A stretch of DNA of 64,000 nt from Acanthaster planci (lineage: Eukaryota > Echinodermata > Asteroidea > Valvatida > Acanthasteridae), in contig NW_019091356.1 in assembly GCF_001949145.1 (NCBI RefSeq), positions 4,179,211-4,243,210 on the forward strand, in the 5' to 3' direction. Under the pieces are notes generated by a model. That model had not been told where the DNA came from, searched no databases, and saw only the letters and a program-made list of their open reading frames with translations. The position numbers and the translations under genes are program-made. Positions 11,331 to 22,500 of this stretch are shown one piece after another (position 1 is the first letter of the stretch; every line of letters starts with the position of its first letter).

Positions 11331-12289
11331 GGAATATTATAATGATTAACGGCTATCACTCTACCTGCAGAATTTCAAGTGGTCCTACAAAACCTTTACA
11401 TGTAGCCTATTTCATTTCAGTAAAAATGCAAACTCCTTGTAGCTGTTTGAATAATAATGGTAATAATTATAATAATAATCCATGGAAAGTAAGTCTACGA
11501 TTATGAAGTATTTGTATTGGTCTGATGGAATTCTCCTTCATTAATAGCGTATTTAGCTTTAGAATTCCAGACGTGTATTGTTTCGTAGCCTCGCCGTGTG
11601 CACGTAGTTTATCTCTAGAGCATGCACGGGGACACGATTCCACTGTGCTTTGGTTTTATCTGGAGGCGGAGCCAATCGTAAGGAACTGTGGGTCGCAAAT
11701 TTGTTGGAGTTTTGGGTTTTTTTCATACAAGGAGGCTCAAATGAGATTCTGAAGTGGAACGAAATGGCATCAGGTGTTAGTTGTGTTCCGCAATTTGCCT
11801 TTAAGGACAAAGGATATTAGTATTTTCAGGAAATGCTGGAGTGTAGTCTGTAGATTTGGTGTCTTTTGAAAGTCACTTTGACCGTTGTTTGTGAATGTTT
11901 CAAACGGATGCCATGTGGGGGTTTGTTGTGATTACAGATTTTTTCATGAGGTACAGTGATCACTCTTGTCCACTTTAGAAAAAACCTTCGATCATTAAAA
12001 AAACCTTTTTCGGTGTGATCAGAGAAAACATATGGTCATGGTATTTATGAATACTATTTCTACTCTTTCTCATTATTACAATTTACAACCCCGCGAGATG
12101 ATATAAATTTGACTTTTTTCATGCAACAGATGCATAAGAATAAATTTTTCTGGCAGAAAGTGATGCATGTCCATTGTTTGATCTCTTTACACCTTTGCAA
12201 CAAATCCCTCAGTTTTGTTATCTCGTGGAGAGATTGCTACTTTTACAGAAACCTTTTACTGCTTGGTTTGAATTTCCCAGCGTGTAGCA
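11331..12289. other. Intergenic stretch, no gene seen
   Basis: AT-rich sequence with no supportable gene. A few overlapping open frames on both strands around 11525-11810 lack splice context and recognisable motifs. Confidence 0.4.
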
Positions 12290-12450
12290 CAGCCGAATGT
12301 CGCTCGTTGGGTGCATATTCGATGTCGCCGAGATACGTGGCGGGCACGGTCTTACGTCAGACGGGCCAAATACGCTTTTCACCGGCTTCTCAGCTCGCAC
12401 CCTGCGCGGTGAATCTCGGACATCCCCGCGTCTCATCCAGCGCTTATCTT
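12290..12450. promoter_or_regulatory. CpG-rich islet in AT-rich surroundings
   Basis: I count about 20 CpG dinucleotides in roughly 160 bp, against sparse CpG on both sides, with GC content clearly higher than the flanks. Open frames run through it on both strands, which high GC alone would produce. It could be a promoter, an unmethylated enhancer, a piece of a mobile element or an unrecognised exon. The composition is observed; the function is not established. Confidence 0.3.
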
Positions 12451-13299
12451 TAATTAGTTGGTCTCGTTTACGTACAATGAATGCACCCGTGTACATGTAT
12501 TATATCAAGACACGGTAACTTCATTGCAGCATATGGTATTGTCCTATGTCCAGTTCTTTCAATAATATGTTAAATACCTTGTTTGGCTAGACAGGTTGTG
12601 AATTGGCTCATTACTCGTGGATAAAGGTACAAGCATTGGGTATATATAATTTCACAACGGCACGTACCATAATCATCATTCGTGCAGTTTAGTACTGTTG
12701 CGGCCGTAGATATAACATCAGTGGCAAATGTTTCTTTCCACTTTGGCATGTTAACCCCATATCAGTAATATTGACCACACATCGGCAAGAGGCCTCGTGG
12801 AACATGTCGTAGGTGGAACACGCTGAGCGATGCTATGCCCTTAAAGGTGTATCAAAGCTGTGCGTAGCGAACAATTACCGTGACATGTCATAGTATAATC
12901 TGAATCTCTAAGCTCTTGGCGTCCAAAGAGTGATTTTCGTAGCACTGGGATCTTTAAATTGGGTAAACTTTTCGATAATACTTTGATTATTAAATTTAAG
13001 ATATGATAAACTATCTCTTTAGCTGTACTTGAAATCGAAAACAAAGCAAAACATGAACTTGTGTACGGTAATGACAATGAGCTTGTCTTTTTCCAGTTTT
13101 ACCCGACAGGACGGAGATAATGCTACACCCTGACTTCACGTCAGCCATGTAGCACACAAGCGTAAATGCGGGTTTACGGGATATCACTGATGCAAACCCT
13201 AATATAATCCACCTTTGTTTACATAAAATCTCAAACTCATTAGCTTCCCCTATGTTGGGTATATACATGAGTACTATCCCTTAATGGTGCTCTTGGCCC
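12451..13299. other. Intergenic stretch, no gene seen
   Basis: No coding region, RNA gene or named repeat could be supported. It leads into the palindrome-rich element at 13.3 kb. Confidence 0.4.
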
Positions 13300-13574
13300 T
13301 CAATTTACACTACCACACCAGTGTTAAGACTACACTTCGAAAAATGTGATTTTAAAATCAACACCTTTTAATGTTATCAAGTGACCACACCGTAAGATGT
13401 TACTTTAACACCGCTGGTGTTACTTTGCACAACTATAAATGTTACAATGCACTGGAGCGTGTTAAAAGTAACTCTAAATAACACCAAAACTTCAACACTA
13501 GTGAAAAGTGTTTGTGTCGTCCTCTGATAACACCAGGGGTGTTAAATTTAACACCCCAATTTTTGCAGTGTGCG
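13300..13574. mobile_element. Palindrome-rich MITE-like element
   Basis: The segment is packed with AACACC/GGTGTT words arranged as inverted pairs. TAACACC-GCT-GGTGTTA lies at 13406-13422. TAACACC-AGG-GGTGTTA lies at 13528-13544. A perfect 22-bp palindrome with arm GGGGTGTTAAA lies at 13536-13557. A wider pair GTTACTTT/AAAGTAAC lies at 13419-13426 and 13465-13472. It ends in CAATTTTTGCAGTGTGCG. Its limits are set by where these words stop; I do not see clear terminal inverted repeats or a target-site duplication. It has no coding capacity. A non-autonomous DNA transposon is the most likely explanation. Confidence 0.5.
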
Positions 13575-14559
13575 AAACCCCATTATCAACTACAGATGTG
13601 GAAATTCAGAAGTAGAGTTGTTCCTTACTGCTGTTGTATTAGTAGTCAATGACTTTTGGTACGGTCAGTAACATGCATCCATAGTGACCTTGTTCTTACT
13701 AATTACAATACTTTTCGTGGTAGAATTGATCTTGCGTGGAGAAAATGGTACATTAGGCCTATTTGCTGATTTAAGTATCATCGCCTTGCTTCTCGAGCAT
13801 GTCCTGGAAATTAGGAGTGGACATCTGTCCCGTTTTCGTTGCGAGGAAGAGCAGTTTAGAATTGAATTAGCTTCAGTGTTTTGTGCAGAATGCAAATATG
13901 AAAGGCTACGTTTATTATAAATGATGGCCGCTGGTTACCAAGCAATTGACTTGGGATCAAGACTTGTTTATATCACACCGATGGTGGATAGAAAGAGAAG
14001 AGTCCTTGATCGAGACGAAATTATAAAGTTCTTAGATGTGTTCCTTGTTTTATCAATGTTGAGTCAGTGTACGTAGACATTCAGCGAGGCTGAGAGCATC
14101 TTCCCTACCGGCCGTATAAACATGTATCGCGATGTGTCGTTTGTCTCAGGTTGCTGTGCCTTTTCTAGTGTTCGGTTAAAGAACTCTAGCTATTTATCTT
14201 TTTATCGCCCACAAGCACTCTTACCCTTTCTGAAGTCGCGCGTGCAAAAGCCCATTAACCTGAAAGTTTCGATACTTGGAGTGCTTCACGCGTGACCCCA
14301 GAGTCCTTCACAACATCAAAGTCAAGAACTTTGTCAGCAAGGCGTCGAAAGTTCGCACGACCGCAAAAAGTCTGTTGCCGCTGCTCTGTGTGCAAAATGC
14401 CCTCAAATCAACACTTAATAGGTCCAGGTAACTGAAAATCCGGCGTCAGTCTCACGTAGGCCAGCCTAAACCAGCACTATCTCTCCATCGGATGGCTCTA
14501 ATGGTAAACAATCTTCGGCTGCATCTCCCATTTTCTTGAGTCAACAGGGAAGTGTGTGA
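13575..14559. other. Intergenic stretch, no gene seen
   Basis: An open frame at 13684-13920 (+) has hydrophobic runs, but a shadow frame lies on the opposite strand and there is no splice context or family motif, so I do not call it a gene. Confidence 0.35.
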
Positions 14560-14760
14560 ATTGTGTTATGCGAGAGTTTGGAGTGATTTGCTCCGCGCGG
14601 AAGGCAACGCTGCCTTATCGAGCTGCCGTGTTGACCGGGAACTGTGCCCGCGATGGAACCTCTCGACATGACGGAGGTCGTTACACGAAACGCAATCCTC
14701 GCTGATTTGCTCAATTTGCGCCGGGTTTGAGCGGGACCTTTCCTCTCTCGTGTCCCCAAT
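14560..14760. promoter_or_regulatory. Second CpG-rich islet
   Basis: About 19 CpG dinucleotides fall within 200 bp, including clustered CCGCGCGG and GCGCCGGG words, in otherwise CpG-poor DNA. Minus-strand open frames here overlap each other in two frames and look compositional. It may be a regulatory element or a promoter of an unseen transcript. Confidence 0.25.
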
Positions 14761-17700
14761 CAAATGCCGCTTAACACTGAAGCCAAAATTGTGGACTTGA
14801 CGAACTGGGGGATTTGCAAGCTTGACCCATCTTTTCGGAATGCAGACTCAATAGCTTTAGCTGCCGAATCACAGCACGTCTGGTTGAGTGCAAACCACTC
14901 TCATAATTGTACAAATCCAGGACACTGCTTCCTGTCCACTTTATCTTGGCAAGTCAAGGACCGTTATTTAAATAGTAATTAAGCTTGTGCTTTATTCTTG
15001 AAGTATTGATGTCCACACCATTGTTTTGTGTCTAACATCTTTGGCACAAAATGCAGCTTACCATATCTGTATATATATAATTATTCTAGGCGAAGTTTAT
15101 GATGGTAAGTGTTCTCAGGAAATCTCTAACCCCTTCCTATTATCGTTTCAGCATTAACTGACCGATATACAGTATGTGATCTTTGACTCCTGCATATCAT
15201 TAAGAGCACCCTCTTTAACTCATGAAGCGTTTTAGGTTCCAGTCATGGGTTATCAAGAAGTGCTATCCTAATAATATGTTGACAGAGGCTGCTGTTGATG
15301 TCATGTCACGGCCAGCCTTGCCTCGGTCAGCCGTGAAAGTCTCATTTGTACAATGCAACACTGACTCCGAGGTGTGACATTTCTCCACTCACCACCGATT
15401 TCACACCATATTTCACTCAGAAAATATTACATTACTTGCATCGGTAATAGGATGCATGTTAGTTGCGCATGTCTTTCATAAGGTAATATTCAGCCTTAAA
15501 GAACATATAAGCAGAAAGACCAAATGCTTGAACGAGCAAATATCGAGCGCATTAGAACTGACCGACCCGTGATATATGAGCCCCACATACACTTGACTTC
15601 AGTGGTCTTAGATCTGGATAAGAAATCAAGAAATATTGAAACCATAATATCTTTAGGCCTGATGAGAACTGGAGCCACATTAATCATGGCTGATAATCGA
15701 GCTTCGTGGTACAAAATAATTAATCATCACTTGGAAGTTCCAGTGTTCTCACTGACTTGTCGTGTTATGCATTGAGGTGAAGGATTGTTCGTGGCAACAC
15801 TTAACTTGACATTCTCAAGGACGCGTGTTTTTCATATTTATATCTTTTCCAACTTAAAGGAGTAGATCTGCAAAGAAGAAGTTACTCTATTAACGGAAAT
15901 AGTTAAGCCAAAATGTTTCGAAGTCTGTGTTTTTATTCGTATTCTTAAGCTTAATCAGTTTTCGTTGATACGCTGTGTGATCTTAAACCCGTCAATTAGA
16001 ATGCATTGGCGTCGATGCTTCGCCATTGTTCCTGTTGTTTCCTTCAACTGCTTGATTATAAAGCATCCTCTAATAACGTATATCGACTAATTCGATCTGG
16101 AAGTGTTGATGAGTGCGGCTTACAAGCTCAGATTACTCCCCCGTCGAATTTCGTCAGTCGGTGACAGACTCTCGAGTTCGAGGTCCCAGAACTGTAGCCA
16201 CAGCACGCAGGGGTCCTTCGAAGTCTATTTTTGAGAGCTTTGATTGATTGGGAGATGATGTTCAGATTAAACAAGCCCGGCCACGGTTAATTTTTGGCTC
16301 ACATCGAATGGGATACGCGTTTCGTATCTGGCTAAATAACTCTGATAATACCAACCTCCTACGGATACATTTTTAAGACGAAGGTAGAGAGGGAGAACAT
16401 TAGAGGTGAACACATGTGAAATGTAAAATAAAACGAGCACATTTCATTAGCATTTCAATCCATGCACCACTTGACTGCATTTACCAAGCTACTTCAGCCA
16501 ACACCATCGACTAAATTGCGGCGCTAGCCCTGCCACATGCTAGAATTGGCCCCTTTTGAAAGCACTCCAACTGTCCCACGTTTATTTCCCTTCTTTGCTT
16601 GGCTCCTTCCCGGTACTTGTTGAGGTAGTACCTCACACTGTCCTCTTGCCTGGATAAACCACCCTCTAAGAAGCCTTTCCAGTGGCCTCTCGAGTGCCCC
16701 TTGAGTGCCAGAACAGGACCTCCGGATGTTATGCGTGAATTTTTTGACGAGAGCTGACTAATTACTGAGGCTCACGGCGGTTCCCCCCCCCCCCGTTATA
16801 GGTGGAGATTCTGTCACCTTCAAGACTAGGGTCATGGATTCGACCGCAACGTTCATAAGCGCGCAGGATTGTGAAGAGCACTGTAATGAGCCCGGTGATG
16901 TCCGGATTTCTTTTAAAGGAGTTGTTAATTGATCGTATTCGAACCCTACCCTGTTGATTTCCAAGTTGTTTCTTGTTTTTGTGAATTTTAGTAATTACAG
17001 TGATATCAGACGCGAGAAAATGGTCGATAGCGTTTGAGATGCGAGGAATTCATGAGGAGTACTGTTTTGGTGCACTGAAAAAACGTCTATTGCAAATAGC
17101 AAACACCTCGTTAGCCTGCGCGTACTGTAATGAACCACTCGTCCAGTACAGATTCCACGTTTCACTGCTGTTTTTGAAGTGTGATTTCGGTGGCTGTGAC
17201 AATGACTTCAGTGACACCAAACATCAAAATGGTTATGGTGTACGACGATAACCTGCTGGAAGAGCAAAGGTATGAAAAAAGCATTAGGGAAAGTAAGAAT
17301 GATTTCAGTGTTCCAAGGAGGATTTCTGATCTTCACGACGACTGAACTTGCAGCAGCGGTGACTTCATTAATGACGATTAAGGATGTTTACATGCGTTTT
17401 TGTCACTCTTAATTACTGATGCAATTTCCGCTAGGAAACTTTTTGGAGAACGATATTTATTCGTGCAAACTTCAAACAACACAATAAGATCATTTAACCA
17501 ATTTGTATTTCTTGCTCAGGTGCTTGGTAACTCCGTGTACATGTACTCTTAAGGAGAGAGGGAGGAAAACGTTCAATTTTTTGCTTAATTAAAAAGAATC
17601 ACTCAAGGGGAGAGGACGAGAGCGAGAAGGCGCTCGCAGTCATCCCGGGGTGGGACCTCTTCGGCAACCTGTCTATTGCCTGAAGTGTTCCAATGCTCCC

Positions 17701-19540
17701 CCCGGAGCCATCATTGTTAGCTTTGGTCGTCGTCATAAATGCTAATGCGAGAGAGCCTTTATTAGCGGGATCAGCTGAGCGTTGTCAAAGTCTAATGCAT
17801 CTTTCTAAACTATCTTTGACCATTTCCTGTTGATTAATTAGTGTCTTTCTAGCATTCTGATCCTTCATTAGTGCTCTGAGAGATTGTGCCACTCAATTTC
17901 GCTTCACAGAGTATGAGCCATTCTTGTACTTTGTATGGTGTACTTTATATCGCCTCTGTAGTCTGCCCTGCGTCACATTAACTTCAAAAATCGCCATATT
18001 AATGGCCGTAAGAAGTCACTTTATTTTGCATGACAGTACATTTTTCAAAACAACATTGCTCCTTTGATAAAGTTGAAAAAATTATTATCTCATTGTGATA
18101 AAATAGTAGATTTATTGTATAAAACTATACTAAACTATACTAAAACGCTAACCCAAGAGCTTTGTAGCATAATTTGTTTTATACGTTTACTTTCCAGATC
18201 AAGAAAAGTGTTTTAGATGAAGAACGACGAAACCTTTTCGAGACGTGAATTTCTGAGATTTATGGGTTTACATCTTCGTCATCGAGAGGAGTGTTTTGGA
18301 GGGAAAGTGCATGCTGACGGGCACTGGACACAGTTTATCACCACACCGCAGGGAGAACAACTCGACTGATTCATCGTAAGTTATCCATCTTCCTACTTTG
18401 CACATTATTCCTGAGCAGGGGGCTGCAGGTAGACCATTGATATGATCGTGAACCAGTGCTGTTACTGTAAAATCCCCGAAGGGCAAGACAGGTTTATACT
18501 CGCAAGCTCCCCACGAAACATGGATACATCATCGGGCGCAGATACGCGGGGAAATGCTGGCATTGCAACGACGGCACGGAAGATTGATATCTTTCTGTTA
18601 CAAACTGACGTAAATACTGTTGTGTCGTCCCGCGGCCTCTGCTGCTTTCGAGATCCTTTCAAACCAAATTGTTATCCATTATGTGCAGCGGATGTTTAAG
18701 GCGCCCTCCCGGGGAAAGGATGTTTAATGCGCACCAAGAGTGGACGTTTCACTACTTTCTGTGCGTATTGCAGGCTTCCTCGAGGATGGGCTCAGCCCGT
18801 TTGTCGCTGAAACATTGGGAAGGAGGCAAGAAGGAAAGGTTGCTTAGTAGCAACAGCGGCATTGTGGCGCTTGTAAGCATCCGTAGCATCATGGCGCTCC
18901 ATGCAGACAGCCTCATTTCTTTCAACAGTTTCAATGTCATGCCGTGCACCCTGAAAATGAGCGAATGGCACTTAAACCTACATTGTGAACACTTGCTATG
19001 CACTCTACCAGTGTACTTTCACCTTTGCGTGTCAGTACATGGCAGCGCTGTCCCGTGGCGTAGCGAGTCAAAAATAATGCCATTTGCGAATTAGAAACTG
19101 TGATGTTTGGAGAAAACGCAGTTCAAGTCCAACGCAAATTGAAGACCTTGACTTTCAAAGTTATGAGCTACCATACTGAAATTCCATCCCCACCAAGGAG
19201 GGATCCGTTTGAAAATTGACACTAATGTAGGATGTTATCGTTCAAATCGATCCGGATGAGACAGTTAGGGAATTGGACGGAATATGAACTGCCGATCCTG
19301 CTTTAATTCGACAGTTGGTTCTTCCCTGTGGGGGATCATGTTTTATTTGTCTATAAGGTCTCCTATCCCATTGATGACACGACACCCCCATAATTCAGAT
19401 AGTGAGCAATTAGGCTGTCAACTTGAAGGAATGGAGCCACTTCTGTATTAATCTATTAAGAAGAACCTGATTCACAAGTATAGATCCAATGGGCCATGGG
19501 GTCCAGTTGAATCGTGGGACTGAAGACGTAGCGAGAGAGG
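14761..19540. other. Intergenic stretch, no gene seen
   Basis: No gene can be supported. Small features include a run of 12 C at 16783-16794, a short TATACTAAAC-type direct repeat near 18120-18143, and a 15-bp palindrome TGAGGTAGTACCTCA at 16621-16635. The longest open frame (18669-19094, +) has another open frame antisense to it and no recognisable domain. Confidence 0.35.
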
Positions 19541-19558
19541 CAGAGAGAGAGAGAGAAA
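19541..19558. repeat. Short (AG)n tract
   Basis: About seven and a half AG units run at 19542-19556, preceded by a GAGAGAGG segment at 19533-19540. A small dinucleotide microsatellite. Confidence 0.85.
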
Positions 19559-22500
19559 GCACTGTGACATTAATGAATGATGTTTGCAACGGGTTCGTGA
19601 TTTCGGGGTTGTTTTGGTTGTGAACGAAGACGTTGAGGTTATAACCTCAGCCTTACTCCAAGTGTTTCTGTATGGCACATTAACCCAAATTGTCTACACT
19701 CTACGGTTTGCCAAAGGGACCTCACAGAAAATATCGAGAGGCACATATTGGGAAGTGGCTTTGTTTAAAAAAACTGATCAAGGTGTTATCCCAAACTGCC
19801 TTAGCCTTGTACTTGAGCGAATTTGATTACTGACGTAACTGCTCTGACTGTTAATAACAATTCCAGGTACCTCTGTATACAAATTTAGCTAGAAAAGATT
19901 TATCTTTCTGGAAAGTGCATCTACGTTTATCCACCATTTATAACCTGTAGAAAGAAGACCACCCTTTGCCTTTAGCTCGTTACGCCTTATCATGTTAAGG
20001 GAGCCATAAATAGCATTCAGTTCTACCCCTTGTCGCTTATCAACGTTTTTTGCCCATCGTCCCACCAACAAGCATCCGAGGTTCCCTTTTATAAAGTCAG
20101 TTTACCCAGACCTGTGCTCGTAGGAGAGCTGACGTTCCGTTGTAATGAAATGTTGACGGTAGATTATCTGCGAGATCATCAGATTTGGCAAGAGATGGCG
20201 TGGATGCTGTTTCATTAAAAGCGCGCAACGCGCGCAACGTAGAGAGGACTGATTCTTTGGAGCTTTTTGGGTCGGCAGCTTGCCGCATCATTAATATTAC
20301 AGGCACAAGTGATTTAGCGATAGCATCTTGACATTTGGCCTAATTTGTGGACGAAATAATTTACAGGTAAAAAATGCATTTTATCTTGTCTTTACGATTT
20401 TACAGTTAATTTGTGCCACTATTAACTAAGGCAATCCTGCTAATATACATGTTCATGCCCGAAATATCTTGTTATAAATATGTCTCAGGGCATATTTTGA
20501 TCCGTTACACCAACTACAAGTGAATATTCAGGACCTTTCAGGTATTACTGAACGACATTCATCAGCGCGCACAAACCGGCTATATGGCAAAAACATTTTC
20601 CAAGATTACAGATGAATGCTGACACGCACCACATATCCTGTGCGTGACGGACACGCCCAACTAATGGTGCAATCCGTCTAATCCAAGACGTTTAATTAGA
20701 CGAAGACAGGAGACAATAAACATCCTTGAACCATGAAGGTTGGAACAAGATGTGATTTATCTTTGGAAATAACATTTACTTGTTAGCTGTTCTGCCCTAA
20801 TCGGCTGAGTATTGCATCATTGATTATGAAATCTGGAACACGCGTGGGCGACGTAATTCAACCAAACAATGAAAAAATAAAGGACTACGTGTAGGGAATT
20901 TTAAAGATCACATAACACCTATTGAAGAAGCTAATTAGAAAAATTGCCAAAGTGAAAGTCTCAATCTATCGAAATGATAAATCAAAATCTGAACTGCAAT
21001 ATTGTAATCAAGAGCGTACGACTCTGACATTAATTTCAGACATTATAAAATCGCAGTCACGAAGGCTATTCGGAACAGTGCTTAGTAATATATCAAATGA
21101 TTACTAGATATTGAAACATTCAAAACGCTTTTAAGAATTTTTTTTTTTAAGTTGTCACGACATTACCGTGCAGACTTTCAGAAACGCAAATGATTGGTGT
21201 ACAGCGTCTGTTACCTGTGCCATGTGTTTTAGCTATCTGGCTGCCCGTCAAGAAAGATCAGCACAAAGAACACATCACTTCAAAATGTACAATTAATTTC
21301 CAATGACATTTTAAAATTTGTTTCGCTTGAGATGCACTGTCGAGTGCGGATGGTGATATGGACAGGTTTGAAATGGTGCATCCTTTGGGGGCATTCGTGC
21401 ATATCTGTCACACATTTGACAAATTTAGCAGGCATGTACATTGACACTCACGGTAATGTATTAAAATAGGTTATAGACAAAACATGTTCAAAAGGTAAGC
21501 CATCATTGTCATATAACATTCGCAGGTCCAAAATAATTTGTCACACTATTGAGCTGAAATTATTCAGGACATTGAATAACACAGGACAAACGTAGAACAA
21601 AGGTGAAGAAGGACTAACCATGTTGTTGTACATTAATGTTGGATTACAGGGTAATGACTAGTACCAGGAAATTCAATATGCTAGACATAAAAACAGATTA
21701 CATGAAAGCGGGTTATTATACAAAAATGGGTCGAGTGACGAATGAAATCTGCTTTTCTTGTTCCATTCTGCCACTGCAAATAAATCTTGACATAATGAAA
21801 ACAGCTCCAAGGAGACACATATATGTGATATGAGGCTTACAGTTTTTAGCTTGCAAAACATAATGCGATGACTCGACTCTCAATTCAAATTGCAGATTGG
21901 TGTCCACGTGTTTAGGAGAAGACTGTGTGGCGTCTAACTTAATTCTTATCAAAGACGTGTTAATTAAACAGGCCTCGTGGTTGCACTGTGACCATTCATG
22001 TTAGACTGTTTCATCTCCAGTGGCACCTGCTAGTAAATCGTCAACGATGGATGTGCTAACATGAAGGGATTAAAAAATGAAACATACTCAGGGTGTGATT
22101 CGAACGATTTTTGGTGGCTTTTTCCAGCTTGGTCGAATGTTGAACTGGGGTAGCTATTAAGATGGAAACTTGAATGGTTAGGGGAAGGGCACTTCGTTTA
22201 GGTAGGTGCCTTAGGACATTATCAATGTTCATTTCATTTGAGTTGATATTGAAGCTGTGGGTTTCACCTTTTACAAAATATAGTTGAGGCACTTCATTTT
22301 GAGGTTACCTTGAAGCGAAGCAAATCGAGGCTGAGGGAGTAACACATTTAGGTAAAGTAAAGAAATGAAGTTACAAAACGTGGATTGTTGTTTCAATCTT
22401 TGCAGTATTTCAAAGCAATATGGCTCCGCAGAATTTTAGAGAGAACTTAGAGTGTTTGAGATGTTGACTTACAGATGTTGTCTCAGATGTACATTTTAAA

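Noticed and set aside
16165-16195. tRNA B-box-like GAGTTCGAGGTCCC
   Set aside because: No matching A box or acceptor-stem pairing at tRNA distance. Similar isolated words near 16937, 22093 and 34692 fail for the same reason.
16621-16635. TGAGGTAGTA as in the let-7 microRNA
   Set aside because: Only the first ten bases agree. The sequence then turns into a palindrome (TGAGGTAGTACCTCA) and no precursor arm is present.
18669-19094. 141-codon open frame (+)
   Set aside because: An overlapping 83-codon frame runs antisense. No domain, no splice context and mixed residue composition, so it looks like chance.
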